Shown here piece by piece: positions 16,371 through 25,993 of a stretch of 55,861 nucleotides of DNA (within the stretch, counting starts at the first letter, position 1; every line of letters starts with the position of its first letter). A model generated the notes under the pieces. That model was not told the DNA's origin. It saw only the letters and a list, made by a program, of their open reading frames with translations, and made no database searches. The stretch covers positions 1 to 55,861 of the forward strand of contig CAJUQJ010000026.1 of assembly GCA_910588215.1 (NCBI GenBank), read 5' to 3'. Origin of the DNA: an uncultured Lachnospiraceae bacterium (lineage in GTDB: Bacteria; Bacillota; Clostridia; Lachnospirales; Lachnospiraceae). The position numbers and the translations under genes are program-made.

Positions 16371-18119
16371 TTATATCTTTAATTTCCGATAGCGGTTAAT
16401 ACACGCCATGATCTCCTGCTTTCTCGGCCTTGCCAGCTGGGAGGAAACATCCCCTCTCTCAAACAGGCTTTCCAGGCCGCTTTTGTCCAGCTGCTCTTCC
16501 AGGAGATCCCCGATCTGCCGCAGATCCTTCCTGCCGTCCATCATCTTAAGCTCAGCGTATTTCAGAGCATAAGCCAGTGCCATGCTCTGCTCCTGATCCT
16601 TCAACTGTTCTAAGTAACGCAGTTCCACATTCTCCTTACAGATAGAAAGTTCGCTCGTTCCCATGGCCTTCATCTTGATCCGGTCTTCCTTGCGCAGCGC
16701 CATATCCGGCCCCGGACAGCGTTTTCTGTTAAATGCCGGAAACTCTGCCTTGTCTGTCTCAAGCTCTCCTCCTGTCAACACGCGCTCTTTGTCTGCGCCC
16801 GTACTCACACGTCTGTCCTTATAAGCCGCCGCCGCATCTTTGGCCTTCTTTGTGATATCAACAGGCACATATTCCTTCATCTGTATGATCGTATCCGCCT
16901 TATGGAAGAATGCCCCGGAGCTGCCCGCCACAATGATGGAAGATACACCGAGATCTTCATACATGCCCCGTATCCGGTTAATAAAAGGTGTGATCGGCTC
17001 CTCGCCCGGTGTGATCACCTGTGCCATCAGATCATCCCGCACCATAAAGTTGGTGGCCGACGTATCCTCGTCGATGAGGATCAGGCTGCTGCCGCTCTCC
17101 AGCGCCTCCATCAGATTGGCCGCCTGGGACGTACTGCCACTTGCGTCTTCTGTGGAGAAATGTACTGTGTCCTTTTTATTCGGCAGATTTTTGATAAAGG
17201 GAGAGATATCCACCCCGGCCACACTCCGGCCGTCTTCCGCCCGCAGTTTAAAGGCTGAAGCGTCCGTAATGACAAGTTCTCTGCCATCCCCCGCAATATG
17301 ATCATAGACGCCGTTCTGCAATGCCTGCAGGATCGTTGACTTGCCGTGGTAGCCGCCGCCCACAAAAAGCGTAATGCCCTGAGGAATCCCCATGCCGCTC
17401 ACCGTCCCTTGGTTGGGCAGGTTTAAGGTGATCCGCAGCGACTCCGGCGACCGGAACGCTACCCCATTCTTCATCGGCCGCTCCGACACACCGCTCTCCC
17501 GAGGCAGGATCGCTCCGTCCGCGATAAAAGCACAAAGTTTCCGTTCCTCCAGGCATTGCCTGATATACTGTTGGTCTTCGCACAGGCAGATCGCCTGCCG
17601 CAGCTTCTCCTTATCAATCTTTACATAATAGAGGCTCTTGCGCACACAGTCGGGCAGAATGTCAAACAACATCTTTTCCAGTTCTCTCGCATTGATCGTG
17701 CGCCCGTTGGCCGGAAAGCCCGCCTCAAACCGCAGGATCAGATTACCGTCCTGTACCCGCATTGCCGTACGCTCCAGCACCTGCTGCCCGCACCTCGACA
17801 CTGACAGCAGGCCGCTCTTCCCGGATCCTTTGGCCTGAAAGCTGCCGCCTGCCACCTGCCTGCCAAACAGCCTCGTCAAATGATCCTGCAAGGTGATCCG
17901 TTTGGCCTTCGTATCATAGTATTCTGTCGGGAAACCGGCCTTCGTCTTCTCCACCCGCACCGAAAGCCTGGACGGGGCGGCGAAAGGATCACCCTGCACA
18001 TGGTCGATAGAGAGCACATAATCCCCGAAATTGTATTGCCCCTTCAAGTCTTTGTAAGCGGGATATCCCTTATGGTCGATGCTCCGCAATTTATTCCGTA
18101 ATTCTGTTGCTGTATTCAT
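16371..18119 (-). CDS. ABC-class P-loop ATPase (PF09818 type)
   Basis: A 582-residue soluble ATPase of the 'predicted ATPase of the ABC class' family. The Walker A loop is GGGYHGKSTILQAL (about residue 251), a signature-like SLILIDEDTSATNFMVRDDLM holds the Walker B/E segment, and SIIVAGSSGAFF follows as the next strand. The family has no transporter partner and no firmly established function. The chosen start at 18119 is spaced correctly behind GGAGG; the ATG 12 bases upstream is embedded in that site. Its leader is the best preserved long copy of the dispersed hairpin repeat. Confidence 0.8.
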   Translation of the reverse strand: MNTATELRNKLRSIDHKGYPAYKDLKGQYNFGDYVLSIDHVQGDPFAAPSRLSVRVEKTKAGFPTEYYDTKAKRITLQDHLTRLFGRQVAGGSFQAKGSGKSGLLSVSRCGQQVLERTAMRVQDGNLILRFEAGFPANGRTINARELEKMLFDILPDCVRKSLYYVKIDKEKLRQAICLCEDQQYIRQCLEERKLCAFIADGAILPRESGVSERPMKNGVAFRSPESLRITLNLPNQGTVSGMGIPQGITLFVGGGYHGKSTILQALQNGVYDHIAGDGRELVITDASAFKLRAEDGRSVAGVDISPFIKNLPNKKDTVHFSTEDASGSTSQAANLMEALESGSSLILIDEDTSATNFMVRDDLMAQVITPGEEPITPFINRIRGMYEDLGVSSIIVAGSSGAFFHKADTIIQMKEYVPVDITKKAKDAAAAYKDRRVSTGADKERVLTGGELETDKAEFPAFNRKRCPGPDMALRKEDRIKMKAMGTSELSICKENVELRYLEQLKDQEQSMALAYALKYAELKMMDGRKDLRQIGDLLEEQLDKSGLESLFERGDVSSQLARPRKQEIMACINRYRKLKI

Positions 18120-18124
18120 GTTTT

Positions 18125-18258
18125 CCTCCATTCCGAAGCGTTTTACGCTGAGGACGCGAGCAGAATTTCAGATTCTGCTCTGCGATCAATAGAATTTGTG
18201 ACACTTCGGCACAAATTCTTGGTTGAATAAATTGCTCATCAGAGAATTTATTCAACCT
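18125..18258 (-). repeat. Dispersed hairpin-rich leader repeat, long copy
   Basis: In the direction of the ATPase gene it consists of four hairpins: GAATAAATT/AATTTATTC, GAATTTGTG/CACAAATTC, AGCAGAAT/ATTCTGCT and AGCG/CGCT. It ends in TTCGGAATGGAGG, the ribosome binding site. A second long copy lies at 38510-38612 and shorter or diverged copies at 11011, 22827 and 40831. This copy carries about 26-29 bases between two AGAATTT direct repeats that are missing from the 38510 copy. Confidence 0.85.
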
Positions 18259-18687
18259 TTTCTCCTTCTGACATTCATGTCATAAATATTTCTGTCTGCC
18301 TGTAGTATTCTTCGTCTGCAGCTAGTACTCCGTACTTGAAGTTCCTGTGCAAATTTTCGAGGATATTTTTTCGAGTGTACAAGTTCAGAAACGGAGGCGT
18401 AGCGGGCTACGTTGAGTATTCTGGGCTTGTGCAATCGGGAAAATAGACCGAAATATTTGCACAAGGGTTTTCAGTACGGAGTACTAGTCGCTTTAGCATA
18501 CTCTGATCCTACACAATAAAAAATGACAGCGCAGATCCCCGCCACCACATCGCTTCCATGCAGGAATCCACTCTATCATTTTGCATCTCAAACCGGGCTT
18601 CGTCAACCCGCAGGTGAAAATTTTCTACCTGTGCGGTTGGACGCTTCAAAAAGCATCCAACCCGACTTCCGTATTCGGAAAAATATT
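18259..18687. other. Non-coding region with stacked hairpins
   Basis: No gene is supported. Besides the long hairpin at 18322-18487 it holds CAGGT-N11-ACCTG (18611-18631) and GGTTGGA/TCCAACC (18635-18662). The last two lie just downstream of manA and may end its transcript, though no T-run follows. Confidence 0.55.
18322..18487. repeat. 166-nt near-perfect hairpin element
   Basis: CTAGTACTCCGTACT (18322-18336) is exactly inverted at 18473-18487. The fold continues through CTTGTGCAAAT-type arms (CCTGTGCAAAT against ATTTGCACAAGG) and TGTACAAGTTCAGAA against TATTCTGGGCTTGTGCA. It closes with a small CGTAGC-GG-GCTACG tip. It has no coding potential. The shape is that of a MITE-like or structured-RNA element. 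Confidence 0.75.
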
Positions 18688-19629
18688 CTATACCGTCGTC
18701 AGCAGCGCTTCAAAACTTCCTTCCAGCTCATACTCCCCTGTATCCGCCGTGATCAACACGCTGTCACCCTTGCCAAAAGTCACTTGTTCCTCCCCTGCGC
18801 GGACTTCTCCTTCTCCGTCCAGCACTAAGAGGCTGGCAAAGGATGTCTTATCCGTCTCACCGAAGATCCGCTTCACAAACTGCCCGTCCAGCACGATCTT
18901 GTCTACCGTAAAATAATCACAGGATACGATATGCGGCTCAAAGGACTTCCGCTTAAGAATCGGAACCCGATTGGTCACCTGCAGTGCCTTCTCGATATGC
19001 AGGTCACGCTCCCTTCCATCCGGTCCTTTTCTTCCATAATCATACACCCGATAGGTCACATTAGAATTCTGCTGGATCTCAGCGATCAGGTTACCTGCCC
19101 CGATGGCATGGATAGTCCCCGGCTCGATAAAAAGCACGTCACCCTTCTGTACCTCTACCTTATTCAGCACCTCCAGAAGCGTTTTATTCTCGATCCGCTG
19201 CGCAAACTCTTCCGCAGATACCTCTCTCGAAAACCCATAATACAGACTGGCGCCTTCCTCGCAGTCTACGATGTACCACATTTCCGTCTTGCCGTACTGT
19301 CCTTCATTCTCCAGTGCAAAGCTGTCGCTCGGATGTACCTGGATCGAAAGATCCTCCCTGGCGTCGATAAATTTGATCAGAATCGGAAACTGCTCATACT
19401 GACAGCTCTTCGTTCCCGTCACCTTCTTACCTTCCATCAGAATGTATTCGTTCAAGGTGCTCCCCGCATATGCCCCATTCTCCACGATACTGGGGCCGTC
19501 CGGGTGACAGGACAGTTCCCACGTCTCCGCCAGCCTGTCTCCCGTATATTCCTTGCCAAACTCACTCATCAATCGCGTTCCGCCCCAGAGATAATCTTTG
19601 CAGGCGGGTTTCAATTTCAAAACTGCCAT
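18688..19629 (-). CDS. manA: Mannose-6-phosphate isomerase, class I
   Basis: Interconverts mannose-6-P and fructose-6-P, with zinc. The cupin zinc ligands are visible in LSIQVHPSDSFAL, in TEMWYIVD and in EPGTIHAIGAGNLIAEIQQNS, followed by the conserved TYRVYDYGR. The length of 313 residues matches the short Firmicutes type. It is the last gene of the N-glycan operon, where it would funnel mannose freed by the mannosidases into glycolysis once phosphorylated. No mannokinase is seen in the window; this step must be encoded elsewhere. Confidence 0.93.
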   Translation of the reverse strand: MAVLKLKPACKDYLWGGTRLMSEFGKEYTGDRLAETWELSCHPDGPSIVENGAYAGSTLNEYILMEGKKVTGTKSCQYEQFPILIKFIDAREDLSIQVHPSDSFALENEGQYGKTEMWYIVDCEEGASLYYGFSREVSAEEFAQRIENKTLLEVLNKVEVQKGDVLFIEPGTIHAIGAGNLIAEIQQNSNVTYRVYDYGRKGPDGRERDLHIEKALQVTNRVPILKRKSFEPHIVSCDYFTVDKIVLDGQFVKRIFGETDKTSFASLLVLDGEGEVRAGEEQVTFGKGDSVLITADTGEYELEGSFEALLTTV

Positions 19630-19717
19630 TTTCCTGTACAGCCCCTTCCTTTCCTACACTTCCTCGTATAACTTTCTATAATAATCCCTTTTATACTTCT
19701 TACCTTCTTACTTTCTG

Positions 19718-19928
19718 TCATTCTGCCGCATACATCCCCGTCTGCACCGCGCCAAAGGGCATCTTGGCATCGATCCGCTCCGGCTCATGCCCGCACAATT
19801 CCCCGATCACGGATTGCGGATACTGGACCGCCAGCTTTTTCGCAGCGCTGCAGCTCGGCTGCCGCCGGGACATTGTCCCAGCGGATATTGTTGGAATACA
19901 GTACGATCCCGTTTTCGTCTACAAATTC
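19718..19928 (-). pseudogene. Decayed coding remnant after the GH85 gene
   Basis: Directly after the GH85 stop codon the same frame stays open and codes for EFVDENGIVLYSNNIRWDNV, PAAAELQRC. A +1 shift at an AAAAA run then continues as KKLAVQYPQSVIGELCGHEP, ERIDAKMPFGAVQTGMYAAE and a stop. Composition and codon use look like real protein. Either GH85 has lost a C-terminal stretch through a stop and a frameshift, or this is the tail of another deleted gene. The family is not recognised. Confidence 0.5.
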
Positions 19929-22826
19929 TTACTCCAACGGCTCTTCCAGTCCATAAACCTCTACCTCATAGATACGTGCTGCGCTGTCGCTGCCCTGGGT
20001 AGGCTTATTGATCACCAGTTTCACGTACTGGGCCGCCACCGGCGCAAAAGCATCATGGGTCGTGCCCGCCGTATTTCTCGTCACGCTGCGCACTTCCTCA
20101 AAGGCTGCGCCATCCTCGCTGACATAGATTGCGTAGGACTTCGTATTCATATCCGCGCCTTCTCCGCCGGCTTCCGCATGGTAAACATCAACTGCGCTGA
20201 CCATCTTCACCGAACCCAGATCCAGCGTGATCTCATGCGGTGCACTTCCCGTCGCACACCATTTCTTCGTCACATCACCGTCTACTGCAAACTCCGGTGC
20301 CTCATTCTCATTGACATATGTGTCCGCTTCCGTACCGGCTCCCTGCGAAAGAAGTACAAGCCCCTCAGACGCGTTATTGGTCACGATGACATAACCTTCC
20401 TGCGTAACCTCCGCGGTTCCCGACGCATTTTCCGCCGTGATCGATACATCGTAGATACCCTCTTCCGGATAGGCGACGGACACCTGCTCGCCCTCCGCGC
20501 TCTCCGTATCCGATCCCGCGATCGTCCAGGTCACTTTTTCTGTGTTTTGGGAACAGAGACTGCTAAAGGTCACCGTCTCGCCCGGTGCAACCAGTGTCAC
20601 ATCTGCCGCAAAAGCCGCCTTAGGCAGACTGTTGTCCGGCCACTCCATCATAACTTCCGCCCCACCGCCTTCTTCCAGCAGTGCATTCACCGGTACTATC
20701 GCAAAGACAGACTGGTTCGTCTCATCCGTACGCGGCAGAGTATTAATATAGAAGCTTGTGGTGTTAGACACCCCGACCAGCGACTTCGTCTGATCCTGAT
20801 TGATCCGGTATACTTCATAGTAATCCGTCTCTGCGTCCGTATCCCATGCCAGCCGTACACCTGCATACATGCCGTCCTCATCAAACTCGCTGTCCAGCAC
20901 CTGCACATTGCTCACGGAAGCATTCTCTTCCTGACCTGCCTCCGCCATCGTGATATTACCGAATCGAAGCTGCAGTCCGTTCACATCTACATCCGACCGC
21001 AGGCGGTAGGAAATCTCCCGAATCGTCTTTCCGGCTACTGCAGACGCATCGTAGGTGATCGTAGTCCACTCTTCCTGCGCCTTCTGGTCGCCTTCCAATA
21101 CCGTCTCGCTGCCGTCATCCGTAGTCAGCACCGCATCCACCGCGACCTCTCCGCCTCTCGCCTTGACCGTGGTGGTAAACGCCATCTGTTCCGTTGCCGG
21201 AAGCCCAGCGCTGTACAGCCGGATCACCGACTCCGCACCCGCCTTCATGGAACCCCGCAGGATCAGGCTGGTACCGCCGTACCACGCATCGCCCACATCC
21301 AGATCCGCCGTCAGATCGTTGCCTTCACCGTCCTCTATGATATAGCGGTAAGTCGGCAGAATATCGGAAATACTCCGGTTATTCCAATCCAGCTGGCTGA
21401 TCAATTCTCCGTTCTTATAGAAGCCGTATCCGTTTCCTGTAGAGAAATTCGTCACAAAAGGAAGACTCGTAACTGCCGTACGCTCCACCACGTAAGAAGA
21501 AACGCCTCTCCACTGCGTATCATCCGCAGGTATCGTCTCCGCCGAAGGATCCCCCTTAGCATTCACCCACAGCTTGTTCTCCTGTTTCCAGAAGTCCTGG
21601 ATCATCTCCGTGGAGAAATAAGCCCAGCTCGGACAGTAAAGCCCCAGTGATGTGTAGGTACCGCCTTCCGGTTTCTCAAAAAGGCGCCAATCGATCTGCG
21701 TATTGTAACCGTTACTCTGCAGATCCACGCCCGCATACAGGCTGTATGGATCGATGCCCTTCTCCTGTGCCAGCTTTTCCGACGATTTCAACAGCTCTTC
21801 CGGAGCCAGCTTTTCCGATGTCCACCAGAAATTGAGAAACATATCATCCGCCACCGGCTCTCCTTCCTCTGTCTGCAGGAACATGGTGTTCTTCTCCGTC
21901 AGGGCATTCTGCCAATCCATCTTTCCTTCCGCCGTCATGGAATCATAATAGATCAACTCCAACTCCGGCGCCTGTGCCTTATAGTAAGTAAGGAACTCCT
22001 GCATCCGCACCGCATGATCTGCCGTCAAGGGCTCTTCGTCCGTTCCTTCCGTCTCCTGATTGATGAACCAGCCGTCAAACCCGTATGTATGCGCCACCTC
22101 GATCAACTTATCCGCTACCGGGTAGCTGCCGTCCTCTTCCTTCTGCAAAAGGTCTTCCAGCCATTCCATCTTGCCGCCATGAGCTGCCTGAGGCATAAAT
22201 ACGGTACCGATCACCGGCACACCGTTCTTATGTCCTGCATCCACCACATCCGCGGAAGGAGCCACGATCAGTCCCTCACCCGAAGAACCGCCCCAATACA
22301 CCAGCAGATCTACATACTGCCAATAAGAGAACGCATTCACCTCCGCCTTGTTCAGTCCATGCGGGGAATTCCCGCTGGTACTGCCGTTCATAATGGAGAT
22401 CGCCATGCTCCGCGTATCCTTATTCTGCGTACCGTTCACCGGTTCCAAATCTGCTATGTCCACTCTCTTTGCCAGCGGCACCGTGCTCACATTAAAACGC
22501 AGATCCTCATCTTCCTCGGCCTTCCACTCCAATAACTGCGCCGGGAACCAGTAAGAAGCCTCCGGCTGCCTGTTCATGGTCAGCTCTCTGTTACCGTTTT
22601 CTTCCGTAACAGCATATTGTGACGCGCTCTCCGTCTCGGCTGCTGCGCCGCTGTCCTCCGCGCCATCCACGTTTTCCACATCACTCCCGGTCTCTTCCGC
22701 CGTCTCCGCGACCGTATCTTCCGTCGGAGTGTCGTTTTGTGTTCCGCCGCATGCTGTCAGCCCGGCAGTCATCGCACCAGCCAGAAGCACAGCAGTCACT
22801 TTTGTTCCGTACCATTTTTTTCTCAT
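19929..22826 (-). CDS. GH85 endo-beta-N-acetylglucosaminidase, surface lipoprotein
   Basis: Cleaves between the two core GlcNAc residues of N-glycans and so frees high-mannose or similar glycans from glycoproteins outside the cell. A lipoprotein signal ends in LTACGG (Cys26). After an acidic linker the GH85 domain spans about residues 90-560, with the catalytic pair in YGFDGWFINQETEG (Asn for oxazoline stabilisation, Glu as acid/base). A jelly-roll/Fn3-like part and a PKD-like segment follow. A C-terminal F5/8 type C (CBM32-like) domain (LDLGSVKMVSAVDVYHAEAG) probably binds sugar. The start at 22826 follows GGAGG. The stop may be secondary: see the remnant at 19718-19928. Confidence 0.9.
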   Translation of the reverse strand: MRKKWYGTKVTAVLLAGAMTAGLTACGGTQNDTPTEDTVAETAEETGSDVENVDGAEDSGAAAETESASQYAVTEENGNRELTMNRQPEASYWFPAQLLEWKAEEDEDLRFNVSTVPLAKRVDIADLEPVNGTQNKDTRSMAISIMNGSTSGNSPHGLNKAEVNAFSYWQYVDLLVYWGGSSGEGLIVAPSADVVDAGHKNGVPVIGTVFMPQAAHGGKMEWLEDLLQKEEDGSYPVADKLIEVAHTYGFDGWFINQETEGTDEEPLTADHAVRMQEFLTYYKAQAPELELIYYDSMTAEGKMDWQNALTEKNTMFLQTEEGEPVADDMFLNFWWTSEKLAPEELLKSSEKLAQEKGIDPYSLYAGVDLQSNGYNTQIDWRLFEKPEGGTYTSLGLYCPSWAYFSTEMIQDFWKQENKLWVNAKGDPSAETIPADDTQWRGVSSYVVERTAVTSLPFVTNFSTGNGYGFYKNGELISQLDWNNRSISDILPTYRYIIEDGEGNDLTADLDVGDAWYGGTSLILRGSMKAGAESVIRLYSAGLPATEQMAFTTTVKARGGEVAVDAVLTTDDGSETVLEGDQKAQEEWTTITYDASAVAGKTIREISYRLRSDVDVNGLQLRFGNITMAEAGQEENASVSNVQVLDSEFDEDGMYAGVRLAWDTDAETDYYEVYRINQDQTKSLVGVSNTTSFYINTLPRTDETNQSVFAIVPVNALLEEGGGAEVMMEWPDNSLPKAAFAADVTLVAPGETVTFSSLCSQNTEKVTWTIAGSDTESAEGEQVSVAYPEEGIYDVSITAENASGTAEVTQEGYVIVTNNASEGLVLLSQGAGTEADTYVNENEAPEFAVDGDVTKKWCATGSAPHEITLDLGSVKMVSAVDVYHAEAGGEGADMNTKSYAIYVSEDGAAFEEVRSVTRNTAGTTHDAFAPVAAQYVKLVINKPTQGSDSAARIYEVEVYGLEEPLE

Positions 22827-22853
22827 ACTTTCCTCCATTCCGAAGCGCTTTTT
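22827..22853 (-). repeat. Short copy of the leader repeat before GH85
   Basis: AAGCGCTTCGGAATGGAGG is identical to the 3' end of the leader repeat at 38510-38612 and near-identical to that before the ATPase. Only the last hairpin arm and the ribosome binding site are retained, squeezed between the GH38 stop and the GH85 start. Confidence 0.6.
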
Positions 22854-22858
22854 TCTTT

Positions 22859-25800
22859 TTACCGCACCAGCACCGTAACAACCTCATACGGTTTCAGCAC
22901 GACTTCGATCGCCTTCCCATACACTGCCGCTTCCGACTCGATCTCCTCCAGCAGATTACATATATAAGCTTTCTCAAATGCCGTATTAACCGTCAGTTTC
23001 ACTTTCGTCAGCGCATTCTCCGACTCATACATACGCAGTACGATGCCGTTGCCGTCCTCTGCCATCTTCACCGTTTCCAGCACCACATTAGCCCGATCCA
23101 CGGAAGCAAACGAATATGCATCCGCATCTGCCGCATTGGTCTCCGCCGCAAGCGGCTGGTTCAGCTTATAAGCCTCATCTACCGTACCGGCCGCACGCCA
23201 GCCTTCCGCATGAGGATAGATCGCATACGTAAACACATGCTCCTCCTGGTCCGCCGTCGGATTCGGCTCGATCCCGGACTTGATCAGTGTCAGTGCCATG
23301 TTGGAATCCTGCACGGAATGTCCGTATTTGCAGTCATTTAACAGTGATACGCCATAATGTCCTTCCGACAGATCCATCCACTTCTGCCCACAGCTCTCGA
23401 ACCGCGCCACATCCCAGCTCGTATTACGGTGTGTTTTTCTTGTCAGGTTACCGAACTGCACATCAAAAGCCGCCTCGTCCGTATGCACCGCCACCGGGAA
23501 ATGCACTTTTAAGAGTGTCTGGTGTTCTTTCCAGTCAACGTTTGTCACGAACTCGATCCTACGGCTTGACGCATAGAAGATAACCTGCTGCCTGATCGTA
23601 GACTTAGATGCTTTGCGTGTGATCTCCAGTACCGCGCGTACCGGTCCCATTTCCGTCCATTCCATCCGTTCTACACCATCTACATCCCAGAATTTCTCCG
23701 TATAATAGATATCGATATCCCAGTTGTCGAAGTAGATCGGCTTATCTTCGTACATCCGCAACAGATTGGCACGCTGTCCTTCCTGCACCACTTCCCGCTC
23801 GTTTTCCTTATCATAGATGCCGGTAAACATACCCTGTTCATCCAGTCTGATCCGGTAAAAAGGCGTCTCCAGTTCGTAGAGCCCGTTCAACGCGAACGGT
23901 TTCACAGCCGCCGCCTGTTCTGCCGCTTCCTTTCCGGCAATCCGGAACGTCTTATACCCTTTGGAAGGCAAATTCTTCACATAGGCGATATTGCCTGCTT
24001 CCGTCTTCTGTACCGGATACACGTCCCCGTTCTCATCCGTCAGCGCCTCCGCCTCAAAGTCACCCAGGCATACCACATCGTCCCGCACTCTGCCGATGGT
24101 GTTAAATACCGTAACAGCCTCACCCTCTCCGGCAATGGCTCTTCTTCGCTGCCCGCTCATATCCGCAAGCTGCTCTGCCAAACGGCCATATTCTTCCTTC
24201 GTCACCTCATACACTTCATGGATCGAAGAACCCGGCAGGATATCATGGAACTGATTCAGTAACACCAGTTTCCACATGGCGTCCAGTTCTTTGGCCGGAT
24301 ACGCCTGTGTCTGTCTGCTCAAAACGCTCAACAGTTCCAGATCCATCAGGCCAAGCTCCGACTTGCGGTTAGAACGTTTATTACGGGCCATGGAAGTCAG
24401 CGTTCCTCTGTGATACTCAAAGTAGAACTCGCCCTCCCATACCGGAAGTCGTCTATTATCCTTGACCCGTTCTTCCAGTTCCTCAAAGTAGGTGCGCGCG
24501 AACTCCTGCCGTACTGTGGGAATACCCTTTACTCCCTTTTCCATACGCAGGGAAGTCTCCAACATCTCCCTGGTTGGGCCGCCGCCGCCGTCTCCATAGC
24601 CGTAGGAAATGAGGATGTCATTGTTGATATCCTTATTCTGGTAACGCATCCAGCCGCCCATGATGGCATCCGGGTGCAGCATCCCGTTATAGGTTGTGAA
24701 GAAATCCTTGATCGGCTGGCTCACACCCAAAGTCGTGATCAGGTGCGTCAACACTTCCGAGCCATCGATACCGCGCCAACGCATGGTGTCATAAGGAATC
24801 TTGTTAAACTGGTTCCACGCCAGCTTCGTAGTCATGAAATAATCGATGCCGCACTTTTTCATGATCTGCGGAAGCGCCCCCGAATAACCAAACACATCCG
24901 GTAACCATAAGATCCTGTTGTCTACACCAAACTCTTCCTTAAAGAAACGCTTTCCGTGCATGAACTGTCTGACCAACGATTCCCCTGAAGTCAGGTTACA
25001 GTCGGCCTCCAGCCACATGCCGCCTTCCGGCTCCCAGCGCTTCTCCTCGATGCGCTCCTTCGCCTTCGCATACAGCTCCGGGTAACGCTCCTTCAGGAAC
25101 GCGTACAGCTGCGGCTGGCTGGACATGAACTTATAATTCGGGTATTCCTCCATCAGCTTTAACACCGTTGCAAAGCTGCGTCCTACCTTCTCCCGTGTCT
25201 GCTCCACAGTCCACCACCACGCCACATCGATGTGCGTGTGACCGATACAAGTCGCGATCACATCCTTGTAACCGCCCATATCCGTGTACAATGCCTGGTC
25301 GATATAGTCGGACGCCTCCTTCAGCGTCCTGTAGAAATCCTCCGAGTAAGGTGTGCGCAGATCTAAGAAGTTCACCGTCTCATTCAGTATCGTCTCGATA
25401 TCCCTGCGGTTCTTATCGTCCTCCTCCATTCTGGAAAAGGCGGCGAGCGGTACCCACAGATCGTAATACAGCTTCTCGATCTCATGATCGATCTCCTGCA
25501 TCTCCACGATCAGATTAAATTCCGTGTGCAGAATGCCTGTATAGGCCTGCAATTCCAGCGTCAGCTCCTCCCCGGCCCTAGCCTTAAGTCTGAGGAACAC
25601 ATCCCGATGGTTCATATCGATGCCCTGTACCACCTCACCGTTTACAAAAAGTAAAAACTGCGGGTTCTTCGCGTCATCCCACTCGTCGATCTGCGTACGT
25701 ACATTCATCCACATCCGCTTGCCGTCAAGCTCCTTTGGCACACGATAGACCGTCTTGAACCAATAGTGACGGTCTTTCCCATACCAGTGCATATTCTGGC

Positions 25801-25960
25801 AGTCAAAACTCTCCCATGGTGTCAGATCTTTCTCCGCATCCTCCGGATGTATATAGTTGCCCTCTTTGTATTTCCAGTCATCGATCGTAAACTTCTGCTT
25901 TACTTTTAACTTCTTCAACTCTTCACAAATGACATTGACCCTTTTGTCTAAAAAATGCAT
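22859..25960 (-). CDS. GH38 alpha-mannosidase
   Basis: A large cytoplasmic glycoside hydrolase (no signal peptide, 1033 residues) that removes alpha-mannose from imported N-glycan fragments. The N-terminal ~200 residues are a beta-sandwich accessory domain. The GH38 barrel starts at CIGHTHIDVAWWWTVEQTRE (zinc His and Asp, about residue 241), with the catalytic nucleophile Asp in ILWLPDVFGYSGALPQI (about residue 352). GGMWLEADCNLTSGESLVRQ is also typical. C-terminal beta domains complete the enzyme. The gene is 33 bases from the upstream GH42-like gene and almost touches GH85, so all are in one operon. Confidence 0.95.
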   Translation of the reverse strand: MHFLDKRVNVICEELKKLKVKQKFTIDDWKYKEGNYIHPEDAEKDLTPWESFDCQNMHWYGKDRHYWFKTVYRVPKELDGKRMWMNVRTQIDEWDDAKNPQFLLFVNGEVVQGIDMNHRDVFLRLKARAGEELTLELQAYTGILHTEFNLIVEMQEIDHEIEKLYYDLWVPLAAFSRMEEDDKNRRDIETILNETVNFLDLRTPYSEDFYRTLKEASDYIDQALYTDMGGYKDVIATCIGHTHIDVAWWWTVEQTREKVGRSFATVLKLMEEYPNYKFMSSQPQLYAFLKERYPELYAKAKERIEEKRWEPEGGMWLEADCNLTSGESLVRQFMHGKRFFKEEFGVDNRILWLPDVFGYSGALPQIMKKCGIDYFMTTKLAWNQFNKIPYDTMRWRGIDGSEVLTHLITTLGVSQPIKDFFTTYNGMLHPDAIMGGWMRYQNKDINNDILISYGYGDGGGGPTREMLETSLRMEKGVKGIPTVRQEFARTYFEELEERVKDNRRLPVWEGEFYFEYHRGTLTSMARNKRSNRKSELGLMDLELLSVLSRQTQAYPAKELDAMWKLVLLNQFHDILPGSSIHEVYEVTKEEYGRLAEQLADMSGQRRRAIAGEGEAVTVFNTIGRVRDDVVCLGDFEAEALTDENGDVYPVQKTEAGNIAYVKNLPSKGYKTFRIAGKEAAEQAAAVKPFALNGLYELETPFYRIRLDEQGMFTGIYDKENEREVVQEGQRANLLRMYEDKPIYFDNWDIDIYYTEKFWDVDGVERMEWTEMGPVRAVLEITRKASKSTIRQQVIFYASSRRIEFVTNVDWKEHQTLLKVHFPVAVHTDEAAFDVQFGNLTRKTHRNTSWDVARFESCGQKWMDLSEGHYGVSLLNDCKYGHSVQDSNMALTLIKSGIEPNPTADQEEHVFTYAIYPHAEGWRAAGTVDEAYKLNQPLAAETNAADADAYSFASVDRANVVLETVKMAEDGNGIVLRMYESENALTKVKLTVNTAFEKAYICNLLEEIESEAAVYGKAIEVVLKPYEVVTVLVR

Positions 25961-25993
25961 AGCTGCCTCCTTGTCTGCCCTCTCGGCAGATTA

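Noticed and set aside
19470..21650. 726-codon plus-strand frame opposite GH85
   Set aside because: Antisense of a well-supported GH85 gene; the sequence is rich in His/Arg/Cys in the way of a GC-biased shadow frame and has no domain.
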